A stretch of 64,000 bases of DNA from Capitella teleta (Eukaryota; Annelida; Polychaeta; Capitellidae), in contig KB297741.1 in the NCBI GenBank assembly GCA_000328365.1, forward strand, positions 1,261,647-1,325,646, in the 5' to 3' direction. Under the pieces are notes generated by a model, which ran no database searches, was not told the origin of the DNA, and saw nothing but the letters and a program-made list of their open reading frames with translations. A program made the position numbers and the translations under genes. This document shows positions 50,101 through 64,000 of the stretch, piece after piece. Position 1 is the stretch's first letter. The number at the start of each line of letters is the position of its first letter.

Positions 50101-50882
50101 GCGGCTCTTGATGTCATGAGTTACGTTCTAGGTTCAAGATTTGGAAACGCAAAACATGGATGCTCTGAGGAGTCTGGAATCATCTCAAATTGACATGTTG
50201 AAAGATGAAGTTCGGGATTTAGCGAACCAAGTTCAGGATAAGAATAAGGTGATGACATGAATTGGCTCAGTCGCAGATTCGAATTGTTCTTTTGCAGACG
50301 ATTAAAATGCAACAACAGAGATTAATTGACCTCAAGAAAACACTGCAACGAGAACTGAAGGTGCAGAATGTCGACGATCAGTTCTCTGACTCTGAGTCAA
50401 GTCGTGCCCCACACAAAGGCTCAGCTGATTCACATTCCAACGGTGCCACATCACTTCCTACAAACTCCATCCAGGCACTGCCCCGTGTGACACCATCAGG
50501 CCTCACGGACGCCACTCTGCTCGGCAGTGCAGGCCAGCCGCTGAATAACGGTGCCAATTACCCCTTCAACAGTCAGGGAGAGTACGATCATCGCTTGGAT
50601 GTCAATCACGAATATCTGAAACACGTCGTACTTAAATTTGTCCTCAGTCGAGAAGCAGAGGTATTTGAGATCTTTTGTTTGCATCACAATTCCTCACCAA
50701 CTCCTTTTATTTTTTCTCTACAGTCTGTTCATCTAATACGTGCTCTTTCCATGCTGCTCAAGTTAACAGAAGCCGAACAGAAGTTAATAAAAGAAACACT
50801 CGAGTACAAATCATCGTGGTTCGGTCGAATGCCTCCTTTGGGAAAAGGTCAAACCTCCAAGGTCATTCCTCCATCGTATTAA
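44189..50882 (+). CDS. GOLGA1: Golgin-97 (21 coding exons)
   Basis: A coiled-coil tether on the trans-Golgi network: the C-terminal GRIP domain is recruited by ARL1 and the N-terminal tip captures endosome-derived vesicles through TBC1D23. Exons: 44189-44309, 44691-44762, 45359-45417, 45472-45565, 46128-46211, 46321-46418, 46474-46506, 46582-46710, 46763-46911, 46968-47079, 47288-47383, 47597-47917, 48061-48156, 48479-48631, 49278-49373, 49506-49595, 49733-49835, 49890-50071, 50132-50248, 50298-50660 and 50724-50882. All phases join to give 908 residues (human 767). The start [12 protein letters not shown] is the conserved vesicle-capturing tip. Heptad-rich sequence fills the middle, including a conserved QELAKVKHM. 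The GRIP domain (about 838-886) has [11 protein letters not shown] with the ARL1-contacting Tyr841 and ends [11 protein letters not shown]. An acceptor at 44180 implies a 5'UTR intron. Confidence 0.95.
48873..49250. mobile_element. pogo/Tigger-like MITE, family C, in a GOLGA1 intron
   Basis: 378 bp between TA dinucleotides. Ends are CAGTCAGACCCCATGTAATC and (complemented) CAGTCAGACCCCGTTAATCC. TAATCCGCC words recur internally. It lies in the intron between exons 14 and 15 of golgin-97, ending only 27 bp before the next exon. Confidence 0.78.
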
Positions 50883-51350
50883 ACTCTGTGTGTCACCAAG
50901 TGCAATTCTATTCTCACTTTTGTGAATCCTCTTCCAGTGTTATGATGCCCCTTCTAGTCCATGGAATATATATTTCTACACAATGATGATAATTATTATT
51001 TATAAGGAGTGATGCGTGTGGCATTCCTTGCTTTCTCATTCCTTCGTCTCCTGATGTCTGTGATATGTTATGTATAAAGTGAAGCCATATAATGTGCAAC
51101 CTTCGAAGATTGATAGGGAATTATCTGTACATGGGGAAATTAAACTGTCGGTTGTTCTCGAGACTTTCTTTTTGTATTTTACCTTTGCCGGTGTTGGGAA
51201 TAATGCTTGTTTGTTTCATGTCCGGCCTTTCTCTGACTCAATTAATAAACATGGAAAACTGATTTGTTGTTATGTTGTTGATTGAAGGTGGTGAGAGAGT
51301 GCTTCCAAGCTGTCTCTTGATATTAGCACTGTAAAGAGACGAGATTTTAT

Positions 51351-51356
51351 AATAAA
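51351..51356 (+). terminator. Poly(A) signal, GOLGA1
   Basis: AATAAA about 470 bp after the GOLGA1 stop. An alternative AATAAA occurs at 51244-51249. Confidence 0.55.
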
Positions 51357-51393
51357 GAGCCTGAAAAGGTGTCATTTCCGTGGTAGAAATATC

Positions 51394-51399
51394 TTTATT
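51394..51399 (-). terminator. Poly(A) signal, ARPC5
   Basis: TTTATT on the plus strand is AATAAA in ARPC5 sense, about 390 bp after its stop codon and 37 bp from the opposing GOLGA1 signal. Confidence 0.5.
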
Positions 51400-51791
51400 T
51401 GAAAATTATTTGCATTAAATGTATATGTTGTTAGCAATCCCTCTTATCTGTGCATTTGGAATGAAATTAAAAAACAAAAAGTCTTATATTGTGACATACA
51501 ATGAAGAGGGTTAGATTCATAGAAATAACTTCAAATAAGTTACTAGCATCTTTGAAAAAACCGAAGAGAACAAAACACAATTGCTTTATATCAGGATACA
51601 GGAGAATAATTCTAAATTAATTACACCTCAAACAATCCCTCTCATTCTTACTAATAAATTGATTCAACCAAGAAGAGCGAAAAATGTATCTTAAGCCAGT
51701 ATGAACACAAGTTTCAACTTAAAAAGAAAGAAAGAAGTTATAACAAACATCACATGTTTTGCGCCAGCATCAAGCTACGGATGCCAAATTA

Positions 51792-53356
51792 CTATACTTG
51801 TTTTCTATCAGTCAGGACTCGAACTATTGACCCTGAGCCTCCAACAGAAAAAGTCTGTACAAAAGAGAAATAAAAAATAGTTAAGATTAGTAATCATAGT
51901 TTCCGGATTAAACGCACCTTTTCGTGCCACGTCAAAAGCTGAGCATTGGCGCCATCTGCGTTGTCGAAGCCACGGTAGATGTACTTCATAAGCATATCAA
52001 CTTCAGGCTGATCCAGCGATTTCACAGCTTCATCAATTTCACTTGATTTGAAGGAAAGTAAAACCCGAAGGCAGAGATCAAACGCTTGCTTCTGTGAATT
52101 GAAAACAAAACATAATATGATCAAATAAACGAGTGGCATGACTGAAGTAACCTTAACATTCTTGTCCTTGCTGGTCACAGGGGCGTTTTGCAGAACATAC
52201 TTCAGAGCCTCTGCGTTTGCTTTGCTGAAAGGAATTTCATCCTATTAAGAGGATCATAAAGGAGCGGAGATATTATATCTCCGCTCCTTTATGATAAAAT
52301 TATTTTAATTAATTATCTTATTATAATTATTATAATAAGATCAAATAAAATAATTTTACTGGCCCGAAGGAATGGTTTTGCCAAACAGATAATTATAAAT
52401 AATATGAAATGATGAATACAACCAGCCCTGGATGATTAACATTAAACACAGTCAAAGCTCGTTATTACTAACCTTCAGGGGCCATGAAATTAGTTTGTTC
52501 GGGAGTTCTATACATGAGGTTAACATCAAAATTTCTACGATCTCATAAATACGTTATGATTAATGCAGTTGAGTAATGATTCACCATCAGCATACAAGTA
52601 TCCTCTCTTGCAATTGAAATTAAGCTAATCCAATTGTAATAAATAATTGATTAAGAATGTAATTATATATGTCAGCACAAACACGTAATCAAGTGTTAAT
52701 TGTTTGAAACTTTAGGTATATTAACTTCATGGTTTGAGATCTTGATCAACTAGAGAGGCAATGTGTGACACCGAGTTAGACCCGCGAACTAGCTGGTGCT
52801 TGTGCCGTTGTCTGCTTGTTAGGGAATGCAAAAGAGGAGAATAATGTTGGTCTCCTTCGATTCACCGCAATTGCAATTAAAAATAACAATTTATTTAACG
52901 ATTCTGCTTGATGGTTTATCTAGCCTTTTGTTCAAGACAAAGGACTTTGAAATTGGCGGTTCCTGCGATTCGTGGCATTTCTGCTTATATATCAAAATTG
53001 AAAACTTTACTGTTCAATAGATCCTATTCTTAGGACATTCAATTCACTATATGTTATTTATTATTCCATTTCATTCATAGTATTTCCGGATGTTGTGAGA
53101 TCAGATGTTTTCCTCAAGTCAACAGTTTCACAGGGAACCAATGAGGCCGGATTAACGAGGTTTGTTTGCCACTTGAAGTGATGAGGAAGTGAGCAAAGAT
53201 AATTCTGGCATACCGGTTAAGTAAATTGGACACCTCCCCCTCGCTGGGTCCAGTGACAGACTCATCGGTGAGCATCGCATCATCATCGGGATTGTATGTT
53301 TCGATGGAATCGACATCCACCTTTCGGTATGAAACACTGTGTGAAGGTTTCGCCAT
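51792..53356 (-). CDS. ARPC5: Arp2/3 complex subunit 5 (p16-ARC), 4 exons
   Basis: The smallest subunit of the Arp2/3 complex, which nucleates branched actin filaments; ARPC5 tethers ARPC1 to the core. Exons, in transcript order: 53356-53214, 52224-52152, 52091-51918 and 51854-51792. Together they give 150 residues (human 151). Exon 1 reads SYRKVDVDSIE and the acidic linker before GPSEGEVSNLLNR. Exon 2 reads ANAEALKYVLQNAPV, exon 3 LLSFKSSEIDEAVKSLDQ and DMLMKYIYRGF, exon 4 GGSGSIVRVLTDRKQV. For exon 2 the acceptor TTTCAG ending at 52225 was chosen because it keeps phase and aligns residue for residue; the AG further upstream at 52242 would break the frame. Intron 1 (about 1 kb) carries hairpins and pogo-like sequence. 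It may be pro-orthologous to both vertebrate ARPC5 and ARPC5L. Confidence 0.95.
52253..52358. repeat. Two nested/adjacent perfect hairpins in ARPC5 intron 1
   Basis: Arms of 20 bp at 52253-52272 and 52276-52295 are perfectly complementary around a TTA loop (core GGAGCGGAGATA). Directly after it, 13-bp arms (52295-52307 and 52346-52358, TAAAATTATTTTA) enclose a second stem with 12-bp arms (ATCTTATTATAA) in 52315-52341. The block lies about 30 bp upstream of the exon 2 acceptor on the minus strand. Confidence 0.85.
52448..52605 (+). mobile_element. pogo-like family B end in ARPC5 intron 1
   Basis: CAGTCAAAGCTCGTTATTA opens a roughly 160-bp match to the left end of the element at 60228-61672. 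A minus-strand ACCTCGTTAATCCGGC near 53142-53163 could be the opposite end, which would make a copy of about 0.7 kb spanning most of the intron. The second end is uncertain. Confidence 0.5.
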
Positions 53357-53359
53357 GAT

Positions 53360-54470
53360 TCAATGCTAATGGCAACACTTTAATTCAAGTGAACAGTGTA
53401 GAAAAATCACGGAACTCGGAAAATCCTATTCCTGACACACGGAAGTAGATGACTGGCAGCGTAAAATAGTTATATCCTGACAAAATACTAGCACATAGAG
53501 CGGCAACGACTACAATCCCATCTGTTGAAATGCGTGACCGTCGGCTCCCCGAAGCATGTCTGGTGGGGGCAAATTATTGCATAATAATATAACGTTATGA
53601 ACTGAAAACGTTATGGATACCATTGTGTGTAAATGTGTGTCGAGTCAAGCTATATCGTAGGTAGCACAGTACATGTAGGAATTTATATAAACCTAGTAAC
53701 TGAAACTCGCCAGATATGATTATCACCGCTCATGCTAATTAAATCATGTGATACTGTTATTGTATACACAAATACCTCCTGCTCAATGACAGGAGATCAA
53801 AACCTTGAAGGCATGAACTATGAATTAGATGCCAATCAACACCTGATCTACTCTTCACAAAACTCAGGTGACAATAACAAGGCAACATGGCTGAGTGGTC
53901 AGCTAACATGAAGGCGAGCTTCCTTCATCGCCGCCAGAGGCTGCTGAATTCAATGACCTTCAACAAATGCCGCCAGTTGCATCAAACAAAACCCAGAGAT
54001 GATTTGGGTGTTTGCTTACGCTATTGTTAGTTAAACATTGGGACCGAGTCGCACAGCAACTGCAATGATTGGTCAGCAGGTGAGCCCGCCACGCCCTATA
54101 AGCTAGGAGGAACTTCAATTGGAATCATCTCAGTCAGTTATGCTAAGTTAAGTTAACCAATTGCTTGGCAATCTTACGAAGTAAAATTATCAAAGAAGTC
54201 TAGTTTGTTGCATTTTGCTCCAATCACATTTCACAAAAGTCATTGTTAATGGTTCGCAAAACACAAAACTCCAGACTAAAATCACAAGCTTTTAAATTTG
54301 CCGATAGCCCCACATATCAAACACCACAAATAGCAATTAATGCGTCAAACAGACCATCTGTGGCTGTCAATCAAACTGAAGAAGAAGTCAGCAGTGTGGA
54401 CATAGAAAGACATCTGTAGGCATAAAACATAGTTTTGTCACAGGGGAGGTCCTGTCAGTGTCGAAAACCA
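53360..54470. other. Upstream of ARPC5; no other gene
   Basis: Should contain the ARPC5 promoter. No TATA box is evident in the expected position. A tRNA A-box-like word at 53888-53901 lacks a B box. Confidence 0.45.
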
Positions 54471-54485
54471 AGGTTTCTGTTAAAG

Positions 54486-54540
54486 AGTGAGTGATGGGGT
54501 TTTACGGCTCCACCCAACCCAATCGGGTGATACAGGCGCC
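54486..54540 (-). mobile_element. 55-bp 5'-truncated SINE, copy 3
   Basis: Matches the 3' end of the SINE at 57918-58242 (GGGGTTTTACGGCTCCACCC). Perfect 15-bp target duplications AGGTTTCTGTTAAAG lie at 54471-54485 and 54541-54555. Confidence 0.85.
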
Positions 54541-54633
54541 AGGTTTCTGTTAAAGCACAGGTGCTGAACATGGAGATTTATTTGTCACATGCCAAATGCC
54601 TCTGTTATGTGCGGCAGTTCAATTGACGTTTTA

Positions 54634-54654
54634 ATGAGGTTCGACTGTATATCA
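54634..54654 (-). mobile_element. Solo pogo-like end
   Basis: On the minus strand TACAGTCGAACCTCATTAAA resembles the inverted-repeat ends of the pogo-like families in this window. No partner end was found. Confidence 0.3.
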
Positions 54655-55025
54655 ACACCCATTACATTGACAACTTCACTTATCAACAGCTCTTTGGTCA
54701 AAACCGATCTGGTTCCATGTTAAAAGCCCGATACTGGTCTGAGACCGACAGGCAAACCCCCCAAACAAATTGCCTTTAACATTGAAAACTAACTGATTAA
54801 AACGACAGGTTGCCACTTCAAAGTTGCTAATGTTCCATGACCTGCAACTGATACTGACAAAAAGTCAACAACATCATAAAAAACTTTGATGAAGATATGA
54901 ATGTTGGTGCCTTTGGTTGATCACAGAAGCCCTTTTCAGCAGCTAAAGCTCCAATTCGACAGTTTCTTTGATGTTCAATGACCCTCAACAGATAACTCAC
55001 ATGAAACTTTGGATGTTGTTGGTAT

Positions 55026-58700
<3,675 letters not shown>

Positions 58701-59244
58701 CACGATGAGTTCACACATAGAACAACCCAAGTTACAATACTAATTAGGATTGAGAATTTAACATGAGCATATAGATAAAGTATTTGTAGAACATGAGTAT
58801 ATGTATATAAGCCAATCATGCAATGAAAACATCAAACAGTAATACAAAAATGAAAAGAAATAGAAAACGTAATAATGATTTTGAGCTAAGACTTCACAAA
58901 GGAAGCCAATAGATTTTTGCAGTCCCATAGAGCATCTCTGTTATTGTTACAATGTTTGCTTAAGCCTTAATATGTGAACCGCCATGACAAAATCTGTCTA
59001 AAGTCACACTGAGTGTATGAGAAATGTAGGGGTAAAACAGCCAGAGGCAGAAATATTTAAATTTTTAGGTTTTACTGGTTCCGGTAGATCAACATTTTAA
59101 ATTCAAAATACAACAACTATTATGTTCATTTTTGAACTATTAAGTGATATCATTTCAATTTGAATAGATCCCCCTGTTTGACCTGTTTTCATCATGTATT
59201 ATTATAGCGAGGAAAAGGCATTCATTAGTGGTTGTTTCAAGCGC
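58701..59244. other. No assignable gene
   Basis: The 5' boundary of the LINE is uncertain, so part of this stretch may belong to it. Nothing else was recognised. Confidence 0.45.
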
Positions 59245-59252
59245 TCAACAGG

Positions 59253-60076
59253 CAGGTCTCAAAATAAGACTCAACTACTCGCCAATAACAAGTAAAAATT
59301 CTCACTTGCGAGTAAAAATATCAAGAATGGTCGCCAGATGGTGAGTTAAAAATTAGCTCTCCACATAAAATATAAACTTTAATTAGCAGATTCTTTGATC
59401 ATCCGCAAGCAATAGATTTTTGTTAATTCCCTAGTTAAAAAAACTGAACCCTGTGAGCCCATGCAAGCGCCTAATGTCATGCAGCAAGTTTGAATTAGTT
59501 GACGCCATGTCGACGCCAGATCAGACGAGTTAATTGTGGCGCCGCCGTTGTTTTCACTGCATTCACATCTTTTCAAATTAAGTCGCGTTTTAGGTATAGT
59601 ATGTTATACTGGTAGTTAGTTTGACTACTATAGTACATGTAGTAGCAGTGGTTGATGATTTCATGTGGCGTCGACAAGTCTGTGCGTTTTTCTTTGTAAT
59701 TTTCATTTGTTGGCTGTCTTGGCTTACCTAATTCATAGTGGACACGTGGCCATTATAACCTACCAGCATAACCCAGTAGAGCAAAACACACTTTTCTATA
59801 GTGGCAGAGTGATTGTAATGAATGTTTTTGATGCATTGCTAATTAGATATAGGAGCGCTATATGGCAGTGCATTGTCACAAACGAACGACCTGAATGAAA
59901 ATTGGTCGAGAAAGTGACATAGTATGTATCAAGGAACTACATCTATAAAATAATTGCGTTTCATGCTCTATTTGATCGTCAGAATTTCTGGCGAGTAAAA
60001 ATATATTTTGGCGAGTAAAAATTCCCTGTTTACTCGCCACGTGGCCAGTAAACTTTTTCTCTTATTTTGAGCCCTG
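59253..60076. mobile_element. hAT-type MITE, copy 2
   Basis: 824 bp, highly similar over its whole length to 32557-33379 and in the same orientation. The left inverted repeat has drifted (CAGGTCTCAAAATAA) and the right end is complement of CAGGGCTCAAAATAA. Perfect 8-bp target duplications TCAACAGG lie at 59245-59252 and 60077-60084. Confidence 0.88.
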
Positions 60077-60227
60077 TCAACAGGTCCGAGACAGCTGCAA
60101 AGTATAAGGTTGGCTTTATGTTTCAAGTTTGTTTCAAATCCTAAGCTAAGGTTATATGAGGTCACCTACAGTACCTCATTTCCGCCATTATCATTGGTTT
60201 ATTTGACAACTCGACAAAGCAATTGTA

Positions 60228-61672
60228 CAGTTAAAGCTCATTATTTCGATTCTTCAGGGCCATAAAATTAGTTTGTAACATCAGGAGTTCTATAAAAAGA
60301 AAACATCAAAATTCCTCTGATCGCGTAAATACGTTATGATTTATACAGTTGTTTAAAGATTCACCATCAGCATACTACAGTAAAACCTTGATGTGTCAAA
60401 CATCCGTCCTTCAAATGTCTCTCTGTGTCGAAGTTTTTTCGAAGACCCAACGATTCTCCTATACTTTACTATTAGCATTAACATCTGTCCCTCGAACGTC
60501 TCTTTCTCGAATTTATCCCTGTGTCTGTATTTTCTGTGTCCCCGAGACATATTTTTTATCTATAGCTCGAAGTAAAATAATTCTATAAGCATATTTCTCA
60601 GTTTGGTTACTTCAAAGAGAGTTAGGCACAGTTGCTTACAAAGCATCAAAACATCCCAGCCCCACAAAGCAGTAGACAGCCTTTATCTCTCCTCTGTTTA
60701 AGCCTCAACCAAAGCGAGGCTGACTCCAAAGATCAACGGACCGTGGATCTCAACTAAGGCTTTGTTATTGGTGTGCTTGTGATGATCTTTAATGAATTGC
60801 CAACAAAAGACAGCTCGCATTCAAAGCTAGAGTTAATTAAAAAAATCCAGCCTTAGATCTATTATGAACTTTATGGCAGCTTTAATATCAAAGCTTGCAA
60901 CAATAATACCAAAGATGTTTTTAGAGTGTTTATGCAAGAAACAGTATAAATCTAGTGACCAACAGTCTTCAGCATAGTTCTATAAAAAGAAAACATCACA
61001 ATTCCTCTGATCGCGTAAATACGTTATGATTTATACAGTTGTTTAAAGATTCACCATCAGCATACTACAGTAAAACCTTGATGTGTCGAACATCCGTCCT
61101 TCAAATGTCTCTCTGTGTCAAAGTTTTATCGAAGACCCAACGATTCTCCTATACTTTACTATTAGCATTAACATCTGTCCCTCGAACGCATGCAAGCTCA
61201 ACGTGAAGACACTTGAGACCTTTAGAGCTACAACATTCCGTGAAATCTTTTTTCCCCAAGATTTCCAAGATAATATTTTCACCTTTTGACATTACTTAGT
61301 TTATTAATATTTGTCAATTACTGTTTCAATCACAAAATCATACCTACTCATAGTTGCATAACGTGCATAACGCATATCGTCAATCAAAACGTCAGAACAC
61401 GATTTGAAATCATAACGGTCATATCATAACGGCCTCGATCCGTCTGTCGAACTTCCCTATTATGAGTTTGTAATAGCAGGAGTTATCTCTGCTCAGAGAA
61501 CTGGATATTTGGTTTGTATTAACCAAAAGTTCAACAATGTGAATTATGTGGGGTTCGTATAATACGATGAATCTGCAATGTTAAAAGATAGGGATCTTGC
61601 GGGGATCCTAAAATTAGTTCTATATAATCGGAAATTCTATATATCCGAGTTCATAATAGCGAGCTGTGACTG
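60228..61672. mobile_element. pogo/Tigger-like family B element with nested family A pieces
   Basis: The outer ends are CAGTTAAAGCTCATTATTTC and (complemented) CAGTCACAGCTCGCTATTAT, next to TA. Inside, family A sequence starts at 60378 and runs to about 60862. A roughly 209-bp block (60289-60497) containing both family B and family A sequence is repeated at 60979-61187. A family A right-end piece occurs around 61370-61445. The region is therefore an insertion of A into B followed by an internal rearrangement. Confidence 0.65.
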
Positions 61673-61674
61673 TA

Positions 61675-64000
61675 GTTTTCGTTTGCCCATTTTGAACTCA
61701 AGTAAGATTATAACCTTGTAGATTAACATCTAATTTACCAAGAAAATCATATTACATGTCAACCCTACATCACGGCTGTTTTCCAGTGTTTTACCTTGTT
61801 TATCATCATCTATTTGCTCAACACAATGTCACACCAAAGTTGCTCGCAAGAGTATGTACTATGTAACTTGATTAATGTTACTTGTTGTTCTTCATCTGAA
61901 AGCTCATGATTCATTGGGTCTTTTGTCACCATATTTGCACAATAGTAGTGACATTAATCAAATCTGTGAATCTGTCAAGTCGCCAGTCAAGAGTCCAGTC
62001 ATTGCAGACTGAGACAGTGTTGAGTTAATACATGTACGAGTGACTGTGTACTATGGGAGCCTAATAGTTACATGTATGATGTATAATTGCAATTATACAT
62101 TCTGAGGAAGCAGCATGAGCATTGTTGAGTGTCATGTTTAAAAGAATTATAATAATCATGTTATTGTTTGAACTGTTCATGATATTTATCCGTATATGTG
62201 TAATGTATAGTATTCTTAATACCTGAACTGCCATCCAAACTACACTTGACTGGAAGGTGGCCCTAGAACCATTGAATATGAAAGAAGTAACAATTGAAGA
62301 AGAAACAAGAAAAATGCCAGGCGGGCTAGACTGTTCAAGTCTGCTTATCAACTGAGCGTCATCAGTGGCGGATAAGTGTGTGAGGTTCATTGATGAACAC
62401 CAGCAAACATACACATACACCACTGATGGCACCTTGAAAGGATTTATAGGATAGGCAATGCTGTAATGAAGGAACATCAGGGGAGGTCAGTGGGCAACAA
62501 AACAATTTGTGATGCCAATAAATACAATTACCCATATGGCACTATATATGGCCTTCAGCTACTGACAGCGTCTCTGCATTGACCATTTAACCAATAAACG
62601 GGGAAAACACTTGGATCTTTTTGGTTGACTTCAAGTCGACAAATGCTTACCAAAACACTCTCGATAATGAGTTGGGCTGATGCCAATGTTGAACTGCTTA
62701 AATGTTGGGCGCAAAAGAGCAAGAGGAGAGTAGGGAATCCGCACCAACACAGACAAGATCTTTCTCTCTCTCTCTCTCTTGGCCACTCGCTCCCGCAGAC
62801 TGTGACATCGGCAATTAAAATCGTTGTACCATTGAGTCAGATTCCTCTTTTATTAGAGAGCCGCTAGGTTTCCCCACTGACGGGCAGCCAGAACTATAAG
62901 AGTTAATAACACAACAGTATTAGGCAAGAAGCAACTTTTTATTTTTTTATTTTTATTTTTTTATTTTTTTTTCTCTACCTTTCTTTTTTTTCTCTTTCCT
63001 TCCTCTCTTCTTCCCTGTACCACACAATTTTCTTAATTTAATTTAATTTTTTTCTGCACCTGGAGCTGGCCGCTCACCAGAAAGGGCTTTTAAGCCTAAG
63101 GCCAGCTCCTTGGGAAACAACAAGCCATTACACAATTTTATGCCATTTCATCTTTTGTTTATTGTTAAAAAAAAAACAAAAAAAAAAAAACTTCCTATTC
63201 CTATCCTAATAACACACAGCAAAAGAAGAAGGTTAAATTAGTGTCGGCCACCAAGGGCACCATTTACAATCTGGCACATATAGCAAAAGAATGGTGAGTT
63301 TTTTCTCTTGATTTCTCTACTTTTAATTCTGATAATTCTAATGCATCTCATTATTATTTTTACCATTGTTATTAATTTATCTATTCATAATTTTCACTTC
63401 CCCATTCCCTGTGTGATAATTGCCTGGTTAGAAGTAGCACTGAGGAGGGGATGGGGGGGGTTGCTTGAACAAGTGCCGCTTATGGTTGAATTATTTTGGA
63501 GTCCAGAAGGGGTAGGGGGTACTTAGAAACTACTAAAACCTGCATCGCTTTCTGTGTATTACGTAATGTGTGGGGTAGCTGATTGTTTCACGAGGGTTTC
63601 ACAGGGGTTTCATGGTGTTTTTTTTTTTCAACTCCAAAACTCCGACCCAGGAAATCAGACGTTGTAGTTTTGAAAAACCCATCGGAGCTTCATAGTTCAG
63701 AGTCAGAGTTCTGAGCATCTCTAATTAATAGTTTTCACAAGATTCTGTGTTTATAAGTGTAGTCAATGGACAGCACTTACAATGGGTCATAGTTCTGGTT
63801 ATGATGTGAACTCTGAAATGCGCTCTGTTACTATGGTGACACACATGCATGATGAAAATCCTCAGCAATATTCGATCACGTTTTTCTCCATTTTAACATT
63901 GTGATGGTCGTTTGGTTAAAAACCTCATAACCCTGATAACTTCTTAACTAGAAGAGGTATTTCCTTTTTTGGCATCGTATTAAAGATATTTGGTACCTCC
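61675..64000. other. No assignable gene
   Basis: Contains a 138-residue minus-strand ORF (62061-62477), a short (CT)n tract near 62765, T-rich sequence at 62940-63050 and a perfect 10-bp-arm hairpin at 63062-63109 (GGAGCTGGCC / GGCCAGCTCC). None could be tied to a known family. Confidence 0.45.

Noticed and set aside
52225-52242. Upstream acceptor for ARPC5 exon 2
   Set aside because: Using the AG at 52242-52243 shifts the frame and brings a stop; the TTTCAG acceptor at 52225 preserves frame and alignment.
53888-53901. tRNA A-box-like word TGGCTGAGTGGTCA
   Set aside because: No B box or T arm follows at a tRNA distance, and no acceptor pairing exists.
62061-62477. 138-residue minus-strand ORF
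   Set aside because: Low-complexity Ile/Asn-rich C-terminal part, no recognised domain, and no splice or promoter context.

Overview
The window is animal nuclear DNA: intron-bearing genes with GT/AG splice sites, AATAAA poly(A) signals, dense MITEs and other transposons, a LINE, a tRNA-derived SINE and long microsatellites. Gene content (golgin-97, ARPC5, KYAT3, an FKBPL-like protein, an alpha-2-fucosyltransferase, an aminergic-type GPCR) plus frequent TACATGTA and TAGGCCTA words suggest an invertebrate deuterostome such as an echinoderm, hemichordate or amphioxus. The species cannot be fixed from the sequence alone.

Layout. 1-8 kb: mostly anonymous DNA with a decayed Tc1-like transposase (3.7-4.55 kb), a foldback element and a tRNA-like fragment. 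8.09-10.2 kb: a complete 13-exon kynurenine aminotransferase (KYAT3/KYAT1 family). 10.6-11.1 kb: a broken BTB-BACK (kelch-like) relic. 12.7-14.3 kb: a small secreted death-fold-like protein and a GT11 fucosyltransferase, tail to tail. 15.9-16.4 kb: a THAP-domain relic. 18.8-21.6 kb: a secreted or GPI-anchored LRR protein whose upstream region and 5' intron carry nuclear-receptor and CRE-type motif clusters. 22-26.7 kb: LINE, hAT and Tc1 fragments. 26.9-28.0 kb: an intronless class A GPCR. 29.1-29.8 kb: a TTAA-flanked MITE. 30.4-31.2 kb: an intronless SDR with a TATA box. 32.5-43.8 kb: a transposon-rich stretch (hAT, pogo-like, other MITEs, SINE) around the FKBPL-like gene. 44.2-53.4 kb: golgin-97 (21 coding exons) and ARPC5 (4 exons), tail to tail. 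54.4-61.7 kb: a LINE split by a full-length SINE, a second hAT copy and a mosaic of pogo-like elements. 61.7-64 kb: nothing assignable.

The genes form no operon or obvious pathway. The most notable arrangement is GOLGA1-ARPC5 in convergent orientation with poly(A) signals 37 bp apart. From memory the same neighbours in the same orientation (ARPC5L-GOLGA1) lie on human 9q33.3, which would make this an ancient linkage. The transposon record is unusually legible: seven elements keep readable target-site duplications, several are nested, and one SINE stub duplicated the stop codon of a host gene. I saw no convincing new multi-gene system, no CRISPR array and no provirus.
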